From: Sipunculus nudus
Lineage: Eukaryota; Annelida; Sipuncula; Golfingiida; Sipunculidae
Reading direction: 5' to 3'
Length of the DNA: 64,000 nucleotides
NCBI GenBank assembly: GCA_026874595.1
Contig: CM049322.1
Span: forward strand, 57,846,386 to 57,910,385
Made by a program: the position numbers and the translations under genes. Position 1 is the first letter of the stretch. The number at the start of each line of letters is the position of its first letter. The notes below the pieces were generated by a model. The model was not told the origin of the DNA. It saw only the letters and a program-made list of their open reading frames with translations, and ran no database searches. Shown here in pieces: positions 47,830 to 57,269 of the stretch.

Positions 47830-48565
47830 TGTTACCGTCCCTTTTCACACCAAACATCTCAGGCCGAACCGTAACACATATGCTCAGACACGTTCTCTTC
47901 AAATGAATACGTAACCAAAATATGGGTGCAAAAACAGTGCTATATTCATATATTACAATATTTACATTCGTACTCAAATAATATAATAGTCAATACATAA
48001 CGTAATTTATAACAAAGTCTCGGAAGAAAAACTGTCCCTAAATACCGAACTGCAACGAAATACTTAACTGAATCCGGTATACGAGAAACTGAAGTCCATC
48101 ATCAACACATAGTTCGGGCACACACAAAACTGAAGTCCTGTATTAATCAATGTGGCACCGGAAAACATAAAGTCTCTCCTCTTCCTAAATAATAAAGTTC
48201 ATGGCGTGGTTCATGGCATTCGGTGGGCTTGGGGACCAAGAGCCCACGGTCACGGTCCCCGTGGAATACAGTAACGTGGCGTAGCAAAATCAATAGTCCC
48301 GCCTCGTACTGCAGGCGAGGTCGTTTTATAGGCTTTCAACAATGGGTGGAAACCGCAGAAGTTTGTTGTTTTGCTTAAGAGAAACGATAGCGCCGTCAGA
48401 ACTGCAAAACCAGTACTGAATGGTCCCAGAATAGTGTTTTATGTTTCTCAAAGCGCGTCGCGCCAGTAGTCACTGATGGCGGGGTGGATCCATACGCGTG
48501 GAAACGGGGGCGGCCACACCACTTCGTGGCGCCATCCTGGCTGTCCGGGTGACGTCCATGCAACA
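47830..48565 (-). repeat. 3' LTR
   Basis: 736 bp, TG...CA ends, close to identical to 53782-54520. By eye roughly 15-20 substitutions and small indels separate the two, about 97-98% identity. Confidence 0.95.
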
Positions 48566-48576
48566 CCCCCACCCTT
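48566..48576 (-). promoter_or_regulatory. polypurine tract
   Basis: AAGGGTGGGGG on the minus strand directly adjoins the 3' LTR; in such elements it primes second-strand DNA synthesis. Confidence 0.85.
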
Positions 48577-48797
48577 AAAAGAAAGAAGGTAAGGAGAGCA
48601 AAGTATTAGCGCTGTATGACGAGTGTATGAGTTGTTTGACATCTTAAGCAGTAGTTATGCTTCCCAAGCTAATTAATTATCATCATCACAAATAGTATAA
48701 TCAGCAATATCTTAATACATGTTATATATGTAATACAACTCTTCCAAAGGACAGAACATATCCGAGGCTATAACAAGAGTCAATCATCAGATCAAAA

Positions 48798-49250
48798 TTA
48801 ATGATGTCTCGATAACGTATCAGCGATTATGTTATCGGAGCCCTTGATGTGTTTGATAACTAGGTTAAACGCTGACAGGGCTAGACTCCATCTCATTAAT
48901 CTCTGATTATTTTTCTTCATCTTATGAAGAAATGTTATGGGATTATGATATGTATAAACAGTTATATCATAAGGCGTAGAGCCCAAATATACTTCAAAGT
49001 GCTGTAACGCAGTCAATAGTGACAGAGTTTCCTTTTCAATAGTAGACTAATTCTTTTGATGAGGCAAAAATTTCTTTGAATAGTAGCAAACCGGATGACT
49101 TATGTTAAAGTCATCGTCTTGGATGAGCACAGCGCCTACACCGCAATCGCTGGCATCCGTCATGAGAGAAAACGGTTTATCAAAATTTGGAGCCTGTAAC
49201 ACAGGTGCACTTTGTAATATAGCTTTGGCTCTTTCAAAAGTATTTTGACA
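48798..49250 (-). pseudogene. RNase H domain of the Gmr1-like element, broken
   Basis: The end is clear at 48798-49016: LQHFEVYLGSTPYDITVYTY, HNPITFL, NQRLMRW, GSDNIIADTLSRHH, the usual end of gypsy RNase H. The catalytic Asp of the conserved YTDHNP motif is Tyr (YTYHNP). Upstream parts are scattered over other frames with stops, so no continuous RNase H can be made. Confidence 0.85.
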
Positions 49251-49557
49251 GTTTTAATTCCAATGGAATTTTCTGTCCTTTTTCAATAAGTCCGTTAACG
49301 GATTTACAACTTCTGCAAAGTTCTGACAAAATTTCCTGTAATACCCAGTCATTCCTAAGAATCGCATTAGTTCCTTGCGATTAGTAGAAACTGGAAATTC
49401 TACGATAGCAGATACTTTACTGGCAATTGGTTTTACACAACCTTGACCTACTTCGTGCCCTTAATATATTACAGTTGCATGACAAAAATCACTCTTGGCA
49501 AGATTAACTGTCAATCCTGCTTTTTTCAGTCTCTCAAAGAGTTCTACCAAACTTTGT

Positions 49558-50060
49558 TTATGACCTTCCCATATTTTTGTATACAACAACTTCATCAATA
49601 TAGCAAGTACAGTTATCTAAGCCAGATAATACACAATTCATAAGTCTCATGAAGCAGACTGGCGCATTTTTCATTCCGAAGGGCATAACTTTGTACTGGA
49701 ACAAACCGTTTGGCGTTACAAACGCAGATATTTGCTTAGCCCGTTCGGTAAGAGGTACCTGCCAATAACCTTTTAACATATCTAACTTGCTAATATACGT
49801 AGCAGATCCAATCCTATCAATGCAATCTTCTACTCTGGGCAAAGGGTAAGTATCTGTTATTGTTACAGTGTTAACTTTTCGATAGTCTGTACAAAATCTG
49901 TAGGTCATATCAGGCTTCTTTATCAACAAACATGGGGAACTCCAGGCACTACTGCTGTTTTCAATAATATCATTCTCTATCATATACTTGATTTCATTCT
50001 TTATGGCTTGTAACTTTTGGGGACCAGCTCTATATGGTGCCTGTTTAATAGGGGAAGCAT
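49558..50060 (-). pseudogene. reverse transcriptase of the Gmr1-like element, inactive
   Basis: The open part 49558-49983 carries SSSAWSSPCLLIKKPD, RFCTDYRKVNTVT, TYPLPRVEDCID, SKLDMLKGYWQVPLTERA and MPFGMKNAPVCF, all gypsy-type RT motifs. The YxDD box (49591-49602) reads YIDE, so the second catalytic Asp is Glu. The preceding DVEDASPIKQAPYRAGPQ segment is in this frame, while integrase upstream is in another, so a frameshift lies near 50064. After the palm, the thumb/connection region is fragmented by stops. Confidence 0.9.
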
Positions 50061-50063
50061 CTT

Positions 50064-51420
50064 CTACGTCTCGTGATGCTGTAGTACATTAGTTCTACTG
50101 GGGACATCAGGAAATAAAGAGTCATAATTTAGCGGGATTTCCTTCAACTCTGATAACTGATCGAAATCCAAATGTGACAATTTCTGATCTAAATTATTTA
50201 AAATATCAGAGTTGTTAAGTTTTACAGGATGTTCAGTTTTCTTCATGAGAACATCCTCGGCATTCTTTTCAGTTTCTTTAATGAGTACCAAATTTGTTTG
50301 GGGAGGACTAGATTGACATGTTTCCGCTGATCTGTCATGATATTCTTTAAACATATTTATATGACAAAGTTGTTGCGACTTTCTACGATCAGGAGTATCA
50401 ATCACATAATTCAAATCTGATTTCTTCTCAACAACTTTGTATGGTCCAGAGTATTTTGCTTGCAGGGGATGTCCTGGAATTGGGAATAATACCAGAACTT
50501 TATCACCAGGTTTAAATTCTCTTTTTGTCGTCTTTTTGTCATACCATACTTTCATTTTGTTTTGGGCTTTCTTTAAATGTTCTTGGGCGATTTCATTTGC
50601 CCTACTTAATTTCTCCTTGAATTCCTGAACATATTTTAACAAGCTACTTTGACAACTGTTTTCCATCCAAGTGTCTTTTAACACCGCCAGGGGGCCTCTT
50701 ACACAGTGCCCATACACTAATTCAAAAGGGCTAAACCCTAAGCTGTCTTGCACTGCTTCTCGGGCCGCAAATATCAAAAAGGGTAAACCCTCATCCCACT
50801 GGTTCCCAGTGTCAAGACAATAAGCTCTAATCATGTTTTTGAGAGTTTGGTGAAAACGCTCTAGAGCACCTTGACTCTCAGGATGGTAAGCACTGGATTT
50901 GTAGTGTTTTATGCCTAGCTCTGTCATAACCTGGGCAAATGTATTTGACATGAAATTTGAACCTTGATCCGTTTGTATTGTTCTAGGTAAGCCAAAAGTA
51001 GTAAAAAATTTAGCCAGAGCTTCAACAATTTTCTTTGCAGATATAGTTCTAAGAGGAATAGCTTCTGGAAATCTAGTTGCAGTACAAATGATTGTTAGAA
51101 CATATTCATTGTCATGTTAAGTTTTTCTTAGCGGTCCTACACAGTCAAGTATTATTGATTCAAACGCATCATGTGTTGTTGGTATGGGCGAGAGTGGTGC
51201 AGGACTAATTTGGTGGGTTGGTTTTCTAATCATTTGACACACATGACAAGTTTTACAGTATTTCGCCACGTCTCGTTTTAACTTGGGCCAATAGAAGTGT
51301 TGGAGAATTTTGTGTTTGGTTTTCCTGACACCCAAATGTCCTGCCATAGGATGATCATGTGCAAGTTTTAAGATTTCTGGGCGATACTAGGGGGGAACTA
51401 CAATTTGATAAAGAGTTTTC
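50064..51420 (-). pseudogene. integrase of the Gmr1-like element, interrupted by stops
   Basis: The HHCC zinc finger is visible (HDHPMAGHLG... CKTCHVC). The DDE triad is complete: Asp in IILDCVGPL (codon at 51146), Asp in QTDQGSNF (codon starts 50969), and Glu in HPESQGALERFH (codon at 50861), the last two separated by 35 residues as in active integrases. The C-terminal part has KVLVLFPIPGHPLQAKYSGP and YVIDTPDRRK, a chromatin/DNA-binding module usual in this group. TAG stops near 51391 and 51479 and a TAA near 51118 break the frame. Integrase inserts the cDNA copy into the genome. Confidence 0.92.
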
Positions 51421-51476
51421 CACGTTTCGTCCGCTGGTACGTTGGGAGGTCTATATTTTCTGACTAGTACATCATT

Positions 51477-52346
51477 CTATAAGGTGAAACAAGTTGGAAT
51501 TTTATCTGCTTCCTCTTTAGTCAAGGCATTTTCTCTAAGGGAGGCAATATCAGGATCTTTCTTTTGCATTGCTATCAAATCATCAGTTTTCATGCTAACT
51601 TCTACATTCTTTACACTCCTATCCTTCTTTAACTGTTCATGCCTATTTTGATCAGGCGATTTCACGCCGTTTGTACTCCTTTGGAGATTTTTATTCAGGG
51701 TCTGTTTGCCCTGTACTACATTTGTAGTCGAGTCCTTTGGACTGGGTGTGCCACTTGGGTCACATGCGGGCGATTTGACATTTACTCGCGTAACGGGCTT
51801 TAAGCCACTGACGTCATCGTTTGAATGCGCCATAAAGGTTTGCGAGAGGTCAAGTACAGAACTCCCTGGTTTCAGACTTGCCTTTTTACTCATCGCTGGA
51901 GTCACTACACAGCCTGGAAATACGCCCGGAAACTCCTGCTGGAGCAGGTCTGTGTCCCTATCAGTGCTCGGCAATTTTGTCATTCTGGGATCAATTTTCA
52001 CTCTGTCACCAGCTAAATCGTTGCCTAGGATGAGCAAAACGCCCTCTACTGGCAACTTTGAACAAACTCCTACAGTTACAAATTCAGAGACTAAATCAGA
52101 TTCTAGTTTCACTCTGTGTAATGGAACTTCTAAAAATTCCGAATTAACGCCCTGGACTAGAACTGAACACCCCGCGTAACTCTCTTTAGAGAAGGGAAGA
52201 ACAGATTTCAAAACGAGGCTTTGGGTTGCCCCGGTATCCCTTAAGATTTTAACACGGGCCTTTCTTGCATGGTTACCCTCTAACTGAAAAAAAGCCATCT
52301 GACACAAAGGGCTGAAAGCTCTCGTGGACAGGGCTTTGTGTTTCAC
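51477..52346 (-). pseudogene. protease and linker region of the Gmr1-like element
   Basis: The retropepsin active site is in VKILRDTGATQSL (Asp codon at 52238), and the flap/C-terminal part contains LILGNDLAGDRVKI. Proteases of this class cut Gag-Pol. About 150 residues of Ser/Lys-rich linker follow, leading to integrase. The frame differs from gag by one base: the switch falls at a run of seven T (minus strand) near 52283. A six-T run would make gag and protease continuous, so this is either a recent indel or a frameshift site. Ends at a TAG at 51477-51479. Confidence 0.88.
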
Positions 52347-53565
52347 CTTTAGTCTCTAGTTTACTGGGCATTGATACTGGTTTCATGCTCTGCGTAACAG
52401 TTAATGCATTAGGTTTAGGCTTACTTTGATCGTATCTTTTTCTATAACACTCAGATTCTGTATGCCCCTTGAACTCACAGAATGTACAATATTTGGGTCC
52501 AGTCCTAGGTTGTCCCTCTTTATGTTGAGCAGGAGAGTCAGATTGACTTTTATACTGGGGTTTACCATGATCGGACTGTGGTTTACCTGAGCCGGAATGA
52601 CCCCGATTGTAGGGACTACCCTTTCTCCGACCCAGTTTTGGGCTTTTGCTACCCTCTCTTTTTTCACCATACCTCCTCCTGTGACTGGTATAACTGGGGC
52701 GGTGCGTCAAGGCAAATTCATCTGCCAGGACACCAGCCTCGTTTACATTTCTTACTTTATGTTCATCCAAAAATATTTTAATGTCACAACGGATATGCCT
52801 TTTGAACTCTTCTATCAAAATTAGTTGTTTGAGTTTTTCAAAATCCTGACCAATTTTCATAGACTGACACCATCTATTAAATGCACTTTCTTTGTCTCTA
52901 GCATATTCAACATGAGTTTGATTTTCTCTTTTTGTAGCATTCCTAAATTTTAAGCGAAACGCTTCGGGGACTAATTCATAGGCTCTCAGAATGACCTCTT
53001 TTACAGTGTTGAAATCTCTGCATTGTTCGTTTTTGAGCGCAGTGTAAACGTCCTGTGCGCGACCAACCAGAACGCTTTGTAACAACAGGGTCCACTGGCC
53101 TTTAGGCCAAGCCATTAAAGTGGCCACCCGTTAAAAATAACTGAAATAACGCTCCACTTCATTTTCATTGAAGGGAGGTACTTTTGTCGAATTTCTGAAT
53201 AGGAATTCAGACGGCTCATGTGCTTTACATTTTTGAGGATTTGAGGACTCTAACTCTTTCAACTTAATTTGCGTTTCTCTTTCGATTTCACATGTACGAA
53301 TTTCTATTTCAACTTGAGCTTGAGCTTCATATTTCAATTCAAGTTCATACTTTCTCAATTCTAGTTCTATCGGGTCAATAGCTGCTGCCCCAAGAGGTTC
53401 CTTAATAGGTTTTTCCTCCAAATCAGATTCCTCTTTACTATCTACATCACCATATAATGATTTCTTAAGTACATTTCTTAAACCCTCTACAGTGTATACA
53501 TCCATGATGTCAATATTTAAATGTAGAGCAATAATTTCAAGTTCATTTTTCTTTAACGTATACAA
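52273..53565 (-). pseudogene. gag of the Gmr1-like element, one in-frame stop
   Basis: One reading frame spans 53565 to 52273, cut only by a TAA at 53131-53133 inside the conserved region (FNENEVERYFSYF, stop, RVATLMAWPKGQW). N-terminal features are a charged helical stretch (IELELRKYELELKYEAQAQ). Then comes a capsid-like domain (LLLQSVLVGRAQDVYTALKN; YELVPEAFRLKFRN; FKRHIRC) and a basic linker. A CCHC zinc knuckle CTFCEFKGHTESEC lies at 52447-52488. Gag packages the RNA. The single stop looks like a point mutation. Confidence 0.9.
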
Positions 53566-53760
53566 TAAGCTCCTATTTTCTCTTTATAGTGGTATAATTT
53601 CATTTGGTTTAAATTCCGTACCCATTTGCAAAGTATCAAGATAACGTGTCTGAGAAATATACGAGTTCAATTGTAGTTAAACACTAGCTCAATAACTAGA
53701 AGTTATAGAGACCTCTGTGAAATTTTACATCCAAATGTAGCCGTTATTACGAAATACAGG

Positions 53761-53778
53761 GTCTCGTCGCGGTCGCCA
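53761..53778 (-). promoter_or_regulatory. primer-binding site, tRNA-Arg-like
   Basis: TGGCGACCGCGACGAGAC begins three bases after the 5' LTR. Its complement ends CGCGGTCGCCA, which from memory fits the 3' end of animal tRNA-Arg with a GACCGCG acceptor stem. Confidence 0.65.
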
Positions 53779-53781
53779 TTA

Positions 53782-54520
53782 TGTTACGGTCCCTTTTCAC
53801 ACCAAACAACTCAGGCCGAACCGTAACACATATGCTCAGACACGTTCTCTTCAAATGAATACGTAACCAAAATATGGGTGCAAAAACAGTGATATATTCA
53901 TATATTACAATATTTACATTCGTAATCAAATAATATAATAGTCAATACATAACGTAATTTATAACAAAGTCTCGGAAGAAAAACTGAGTCTCTAAATAAC
54001 GAACTGCAACGAAATACTTAACTGAATCCGGTATACGAGAAACTGAAGTCCATCATCAACACATAGTTCGGGCACACACAAAACTGAAGTCCTGTATTAA
54101 TCAATGTGGCACCGGAAAACATAAAGTCTCTCCTCTTCCTAAATAATAAAGTTCATGGCGTGGTTCATGGCATTCTATGGGCTTGGGGACCAAGAGCCCA
54201 CGGTCACGGTCCCCGTGGAAAACAGTAACGTGGCGTAGCAAAATCAATAGTCCCGCCTCGTACTGCAGGCGAGGTCGTTTTATAGGCTTTCAACAATGGG
54301 TGGAAACCGCAGAAGTTTGTGGTTTTGCTTGAGAGAAACGATAGCGCCGTCAGAACTGCAAAACCAGTACTGAATGGTCCCAGAATAGTGTTTTATGTTT
54401 CTCAAAGCGCGTCGCGTCAGTAGTCACTGATAGCGGGGTGGATCCATACGCGTGGAAACGGGGGCGGCCACACCACTTTCGAGGCGCCATCCTGGCTGTC
54501 CGGGTGACGTCCATGCAACA
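53782..54520 (-). repeat. 5' LTR
   Basis: 739 bp, TG...CA ends, partner of 47830-48565; it contains the promoter of the element on the minus strand. Confidence 0.95.
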
Positions 54521-54749
54521 CTGTACTACAATGATCAGCGGTTACATAATATGTTATAATGATAGCCAGAAAAGCCAGACTATTCATTTAATGATTAACT
54601 ATTGGTAATTTGAAATACATAATGATTTTCCTGAAGGGTTTTTCATGAAGCATCAACAAGATTAACGTTAATAATTTAAAAATACTTCAATTTGGCCTGT
54701 ATATTTTCAAGTAAATTATTTCTTTGATTCAATTTCTTTTGATTTCAAT

Positions 54750-54750
<1 letters not shown>

Positions 54751-54797
<47 letters not shown>
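54751..54797. repeat. (CT)n microsatellite
   Basis: About 23 units with one TA break. Confidence 0.95.
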
Positions 54798-54800
<3 letters not shown>

Positions 54801-55584
54801 CCAATAAATCTAATCAATTTCATCTTGAAACTCTATTTTATATATTAAACCATATTTTTGCTTTGTCAAAAACAGCATGAATGTGTCAGAGAATGATCAT
54901 ATCTGCAACGAAAGCACAATCCGTAACACAACTTGTCCTGGCCCGAAAGTATAAGCTGTTCATCAAGTGAATGCAATATATCGAAATCTAAACATATTAA
55001 TTGTGTGAGAATAAAGCTTGGCTTTGGTACATTGAATCCATTGAAGTGTGTATGTGGGTGTTTTTGTCTCTTGAGACAATGACAAAAGGACCTGTTGTCT
55101 CTCACCAAAGTCCTTCTCTTGTATACGGCCAAACCGTGTATCGGAAGATCGGAAAAAATAATAATCTTTACACAGGAGATGTTTTCTGTTACGCTGGTAA
55201 TTAAAGAATCATATGAAGTCAAAAATTTTGGACTCAATATTTTGTTAGGCCTGATCGTAGGCCAGAATATTATCGATATTTCATGACCAAATCCCGAAAT
55301 GCTCGGATATTTTCACTAGATTCATGAGTGCGTGAGTAATATCGTGAACAAACACCAAACCAAAAAGAGGATGAACACATGTACACGCTCCTTGCAGAGG
55401 AAACAACTGCAAACTATGACACGTTCTTGACATATTCTGGGGTGAAGTTTTTTTTTTTTTTTTTTAATGACCCCCTAACTCAAAAATACCCAAACTTTAG
55501 CCAAGGACGCCAGACTTCTACTCTTTGGATATCTGCGAAGAGATCAAGGGGGACATATGTACAGGGGTACATGTTTTTATCTGC

Positions 55585-55589
<5 letters not shown>

Positions 55590-55671
<82 letters not shown>
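55590..55671. repeat. (AT)n microsatellite
   Basis: About 40 units with one ACAT interruption. Confidence 0.96.
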
Positions 55672-55672
<1 letters not shown>

Positions 55673-55751
55673 TAACCACATTCCCCTGATGATCGGGTCG
55701 CATCCCGTGAAACGGACTGTTTTGAATTAATTGTGATGTTTTACTTCAGTG

Positions 55752-55752
<1 letters not shown>

Positions 55753-55828
<76 letters not shown>
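55753..55828. repeat. (AT)n microsatellite
   Basis: About 37 units. Confidence 0.97.
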
Positions 55829-55830
<2 letters not shown>

Positions 55831-56550
55831 ACAATATGTAAGCCAATTCATTCAAATATATCAGGTTCAGAAGTTTATGTTTTTTGTTTTTAATTTCTGC
55901 AGGAAGGATAAACAGCGCGTCTGCCGTGTTCGTGATCGTGACTAAGATATTATCACATAAGTTATGCCAGAACATGTTGCACGGTTCCTTGGTTTTAATC
56001 TTTACGTCCATGGGGTACATACCGCCGACTTTATCGTAATGTTTATGGATAGTTCTACCATCCTAAACTTCTCTTTAGAATCTGAATTTTTGAACATTTA
56101 GAGCACTCAAAAGAGCCTTCGTAAAACTGTACGGGAGGGGTATACTTCAGGATTTCTAATTGAGTCGGTAACACACCTTTTGTGGAGTTCATTACTATCC
56201 CCGTGGCTTTAAAGTTCACTTATGGTATTTGCTTGAGATATGAGCTGCCTCACGTGATGTTGTATCCGTGCTAACAACTTTGAATGCACGTAAACTGACG
56301 GCTTCTTTATGGTAAAGCATCCTAATGAACTCATTAACTTACAGTTGATGCAACTTTACCATCTCAACGAATTATAAATGCAAACTTCCTTCATCAAGGA
56401 CCGAAGTTTAATACCGCATTTCATTAGGATAGGGCTTCGTTAGCCGGTTTTGCTTGTAAACACAAGTGTTTTGTGTAACTGGTCCAACTGTGATGACAGA
56501 TGTTGTCACCAGTGAGCAGAAGACAATATAAACTGATTGGTATTGTTACC

Positions 56551-56652
56551 ATGGATCCGCGGCTGTACAAGCTGAATGCCTTAAAGAAGACCATCATACT
56601 GGTGCTGACCCCGCTGATACTCCTGCCCCTTCCCCTAGTGGTACCAACTAGA
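56551..56652 (+). CDS. first coding exon of an SLC13-like Na+ cotransporter (partial)
   Basis: ATG at 56551 opens MDPRLYKLNALKKTIILVLT followed by PLILLPLPLVVPTR, ending in phase 0 at a strong donor (AGA|GTAAGTG). The short basic lead, first membrane helix and LLPLPLVVPT signature match the N-terminus of SLC13 sodium/dicarboxylate or sulfate cotransporters, which continue with an EA-CAYV-type segment on the next exon. These proteins import citrate-cycle acids or sulfate across the plasma membrane. I found no second exon downstream; it is probably beyond the window, with the decayed gypsy element at 57-60 kb inside the first intron. The ATG was chosen because SLC13 proteins start a similar distance before helix 1; an in-frame ATG lies farther upstream at 56500. 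A retrocopy is unlikely because the exon ends at a clean donor. Confidence 0.68.
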
Positions 56653-57269
56653 GTAAGTGTCAAATACGTGATATCATGTACATAACATCACATCGCCGAA
56701 ATTAAAATCAGAGGAAGGCTTCCATGGGAACGGACGTCTATGTACCTTGTTTTACCAATTTTCCATCAGAATTGTATAAAAATTACTCCGAAATAAAGCA
56801 CCGAATATTAAATATGACTTCAATATTTTAGTGAGCCGTTACACATAAGAAAGTTATGTGATGCTCAAGCGAGAGAAAGGGACGAAAACAGTCAGTTTAA
56901 ATCATTGCATAAAGAGGTTCGCCGTCTAATTCATGGCAGATCCACAGCAGTCAATACCGCCTCAATCAAAAGGATTCAAATCATTCACATCAAAAGAACC
57001 AGTGTTGCAGAAATCTCTCTGTTTAGCTCCAGTCTTGAATTCGACCCCGACGTTACATCCCAGCAAAATATATTCTTTCCTACGTTAAAATCTACTAACT
57101 ACCCCAAACTCGATACAACTCCCCCTACTAAAAATCATGTTCGCCCTCGAACAAAAAAAAGAAAACATACAAAAACACTTACTATCCCAAAAAAGAGCAG
57201 GTTCACTCGGCGACAAAACAAAGCATCCTATTACAGGTCTAATCCTAACAAACGCAAAAAAAAAAATCG
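56653..57269 (+). other. probable intron; basic open frame of unknown origin
   Basis: The frame 56905-57273 encodes a Lys/Arg-rich tail (PRTKKRKHTKTLTIPKKSRF...) and ends in an A-run that joins the gypsy remnant. I do not recognise it; it may be the 3' tail of another retroelement. Confidence 0.3.

Larger units (their letters stand above)
47830..54520 (-). mobile_element. Ty3/gypsy LTR retrotransposon with copia-like pol order (Gmr1-like)
   Basis: A full-length element of about 6.7 kb read on the minus strand: 5' LTR 53782-54520, primer site, gag, protease, integrase, reverse transcriptase, RNase H, polypurine tract, 3' LTR 47830-48565. The LTRs start TG and end CA, and CTGT flanks both sides (47826-47829 and 54521-54524). 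Integrase (50064-51420) precedes reverse transcriptase (49558-50060). This is the order of Ty1/copia, but the RT and integrase motifs are gypsy-like. Known Gmr1-type Ty3/gypsy elements, described first from cod and other deuterostomes, have this arrangement. All enzyme genes are interrupted here, so this copy cannot act alone. Confidence 0.93.
54525..56499. other. no gene seen; CT and AT tracts
   Basis: The minus-strand frame at 54866-55237 has no known motif. Two AT tracts around 55.6-55.8 kb and a CT tract near 54.77 kb are listed separately. AT-repeat frames are artefacts. Confidence 0.5.

Noticed and set aside
51706-52179. Long plus-strand frame inside the LTR element
   Set aside because: Antisense shadow of the protease/linker region; no family resemblance.
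47830-54520. Reading the element as two nested insertions to explain integrase before RT
   Set aside because: Integrase and RT share one pair of LTRs, the region between them is continuous apart from one frameshift, and the order is known in the Gmr1 group.
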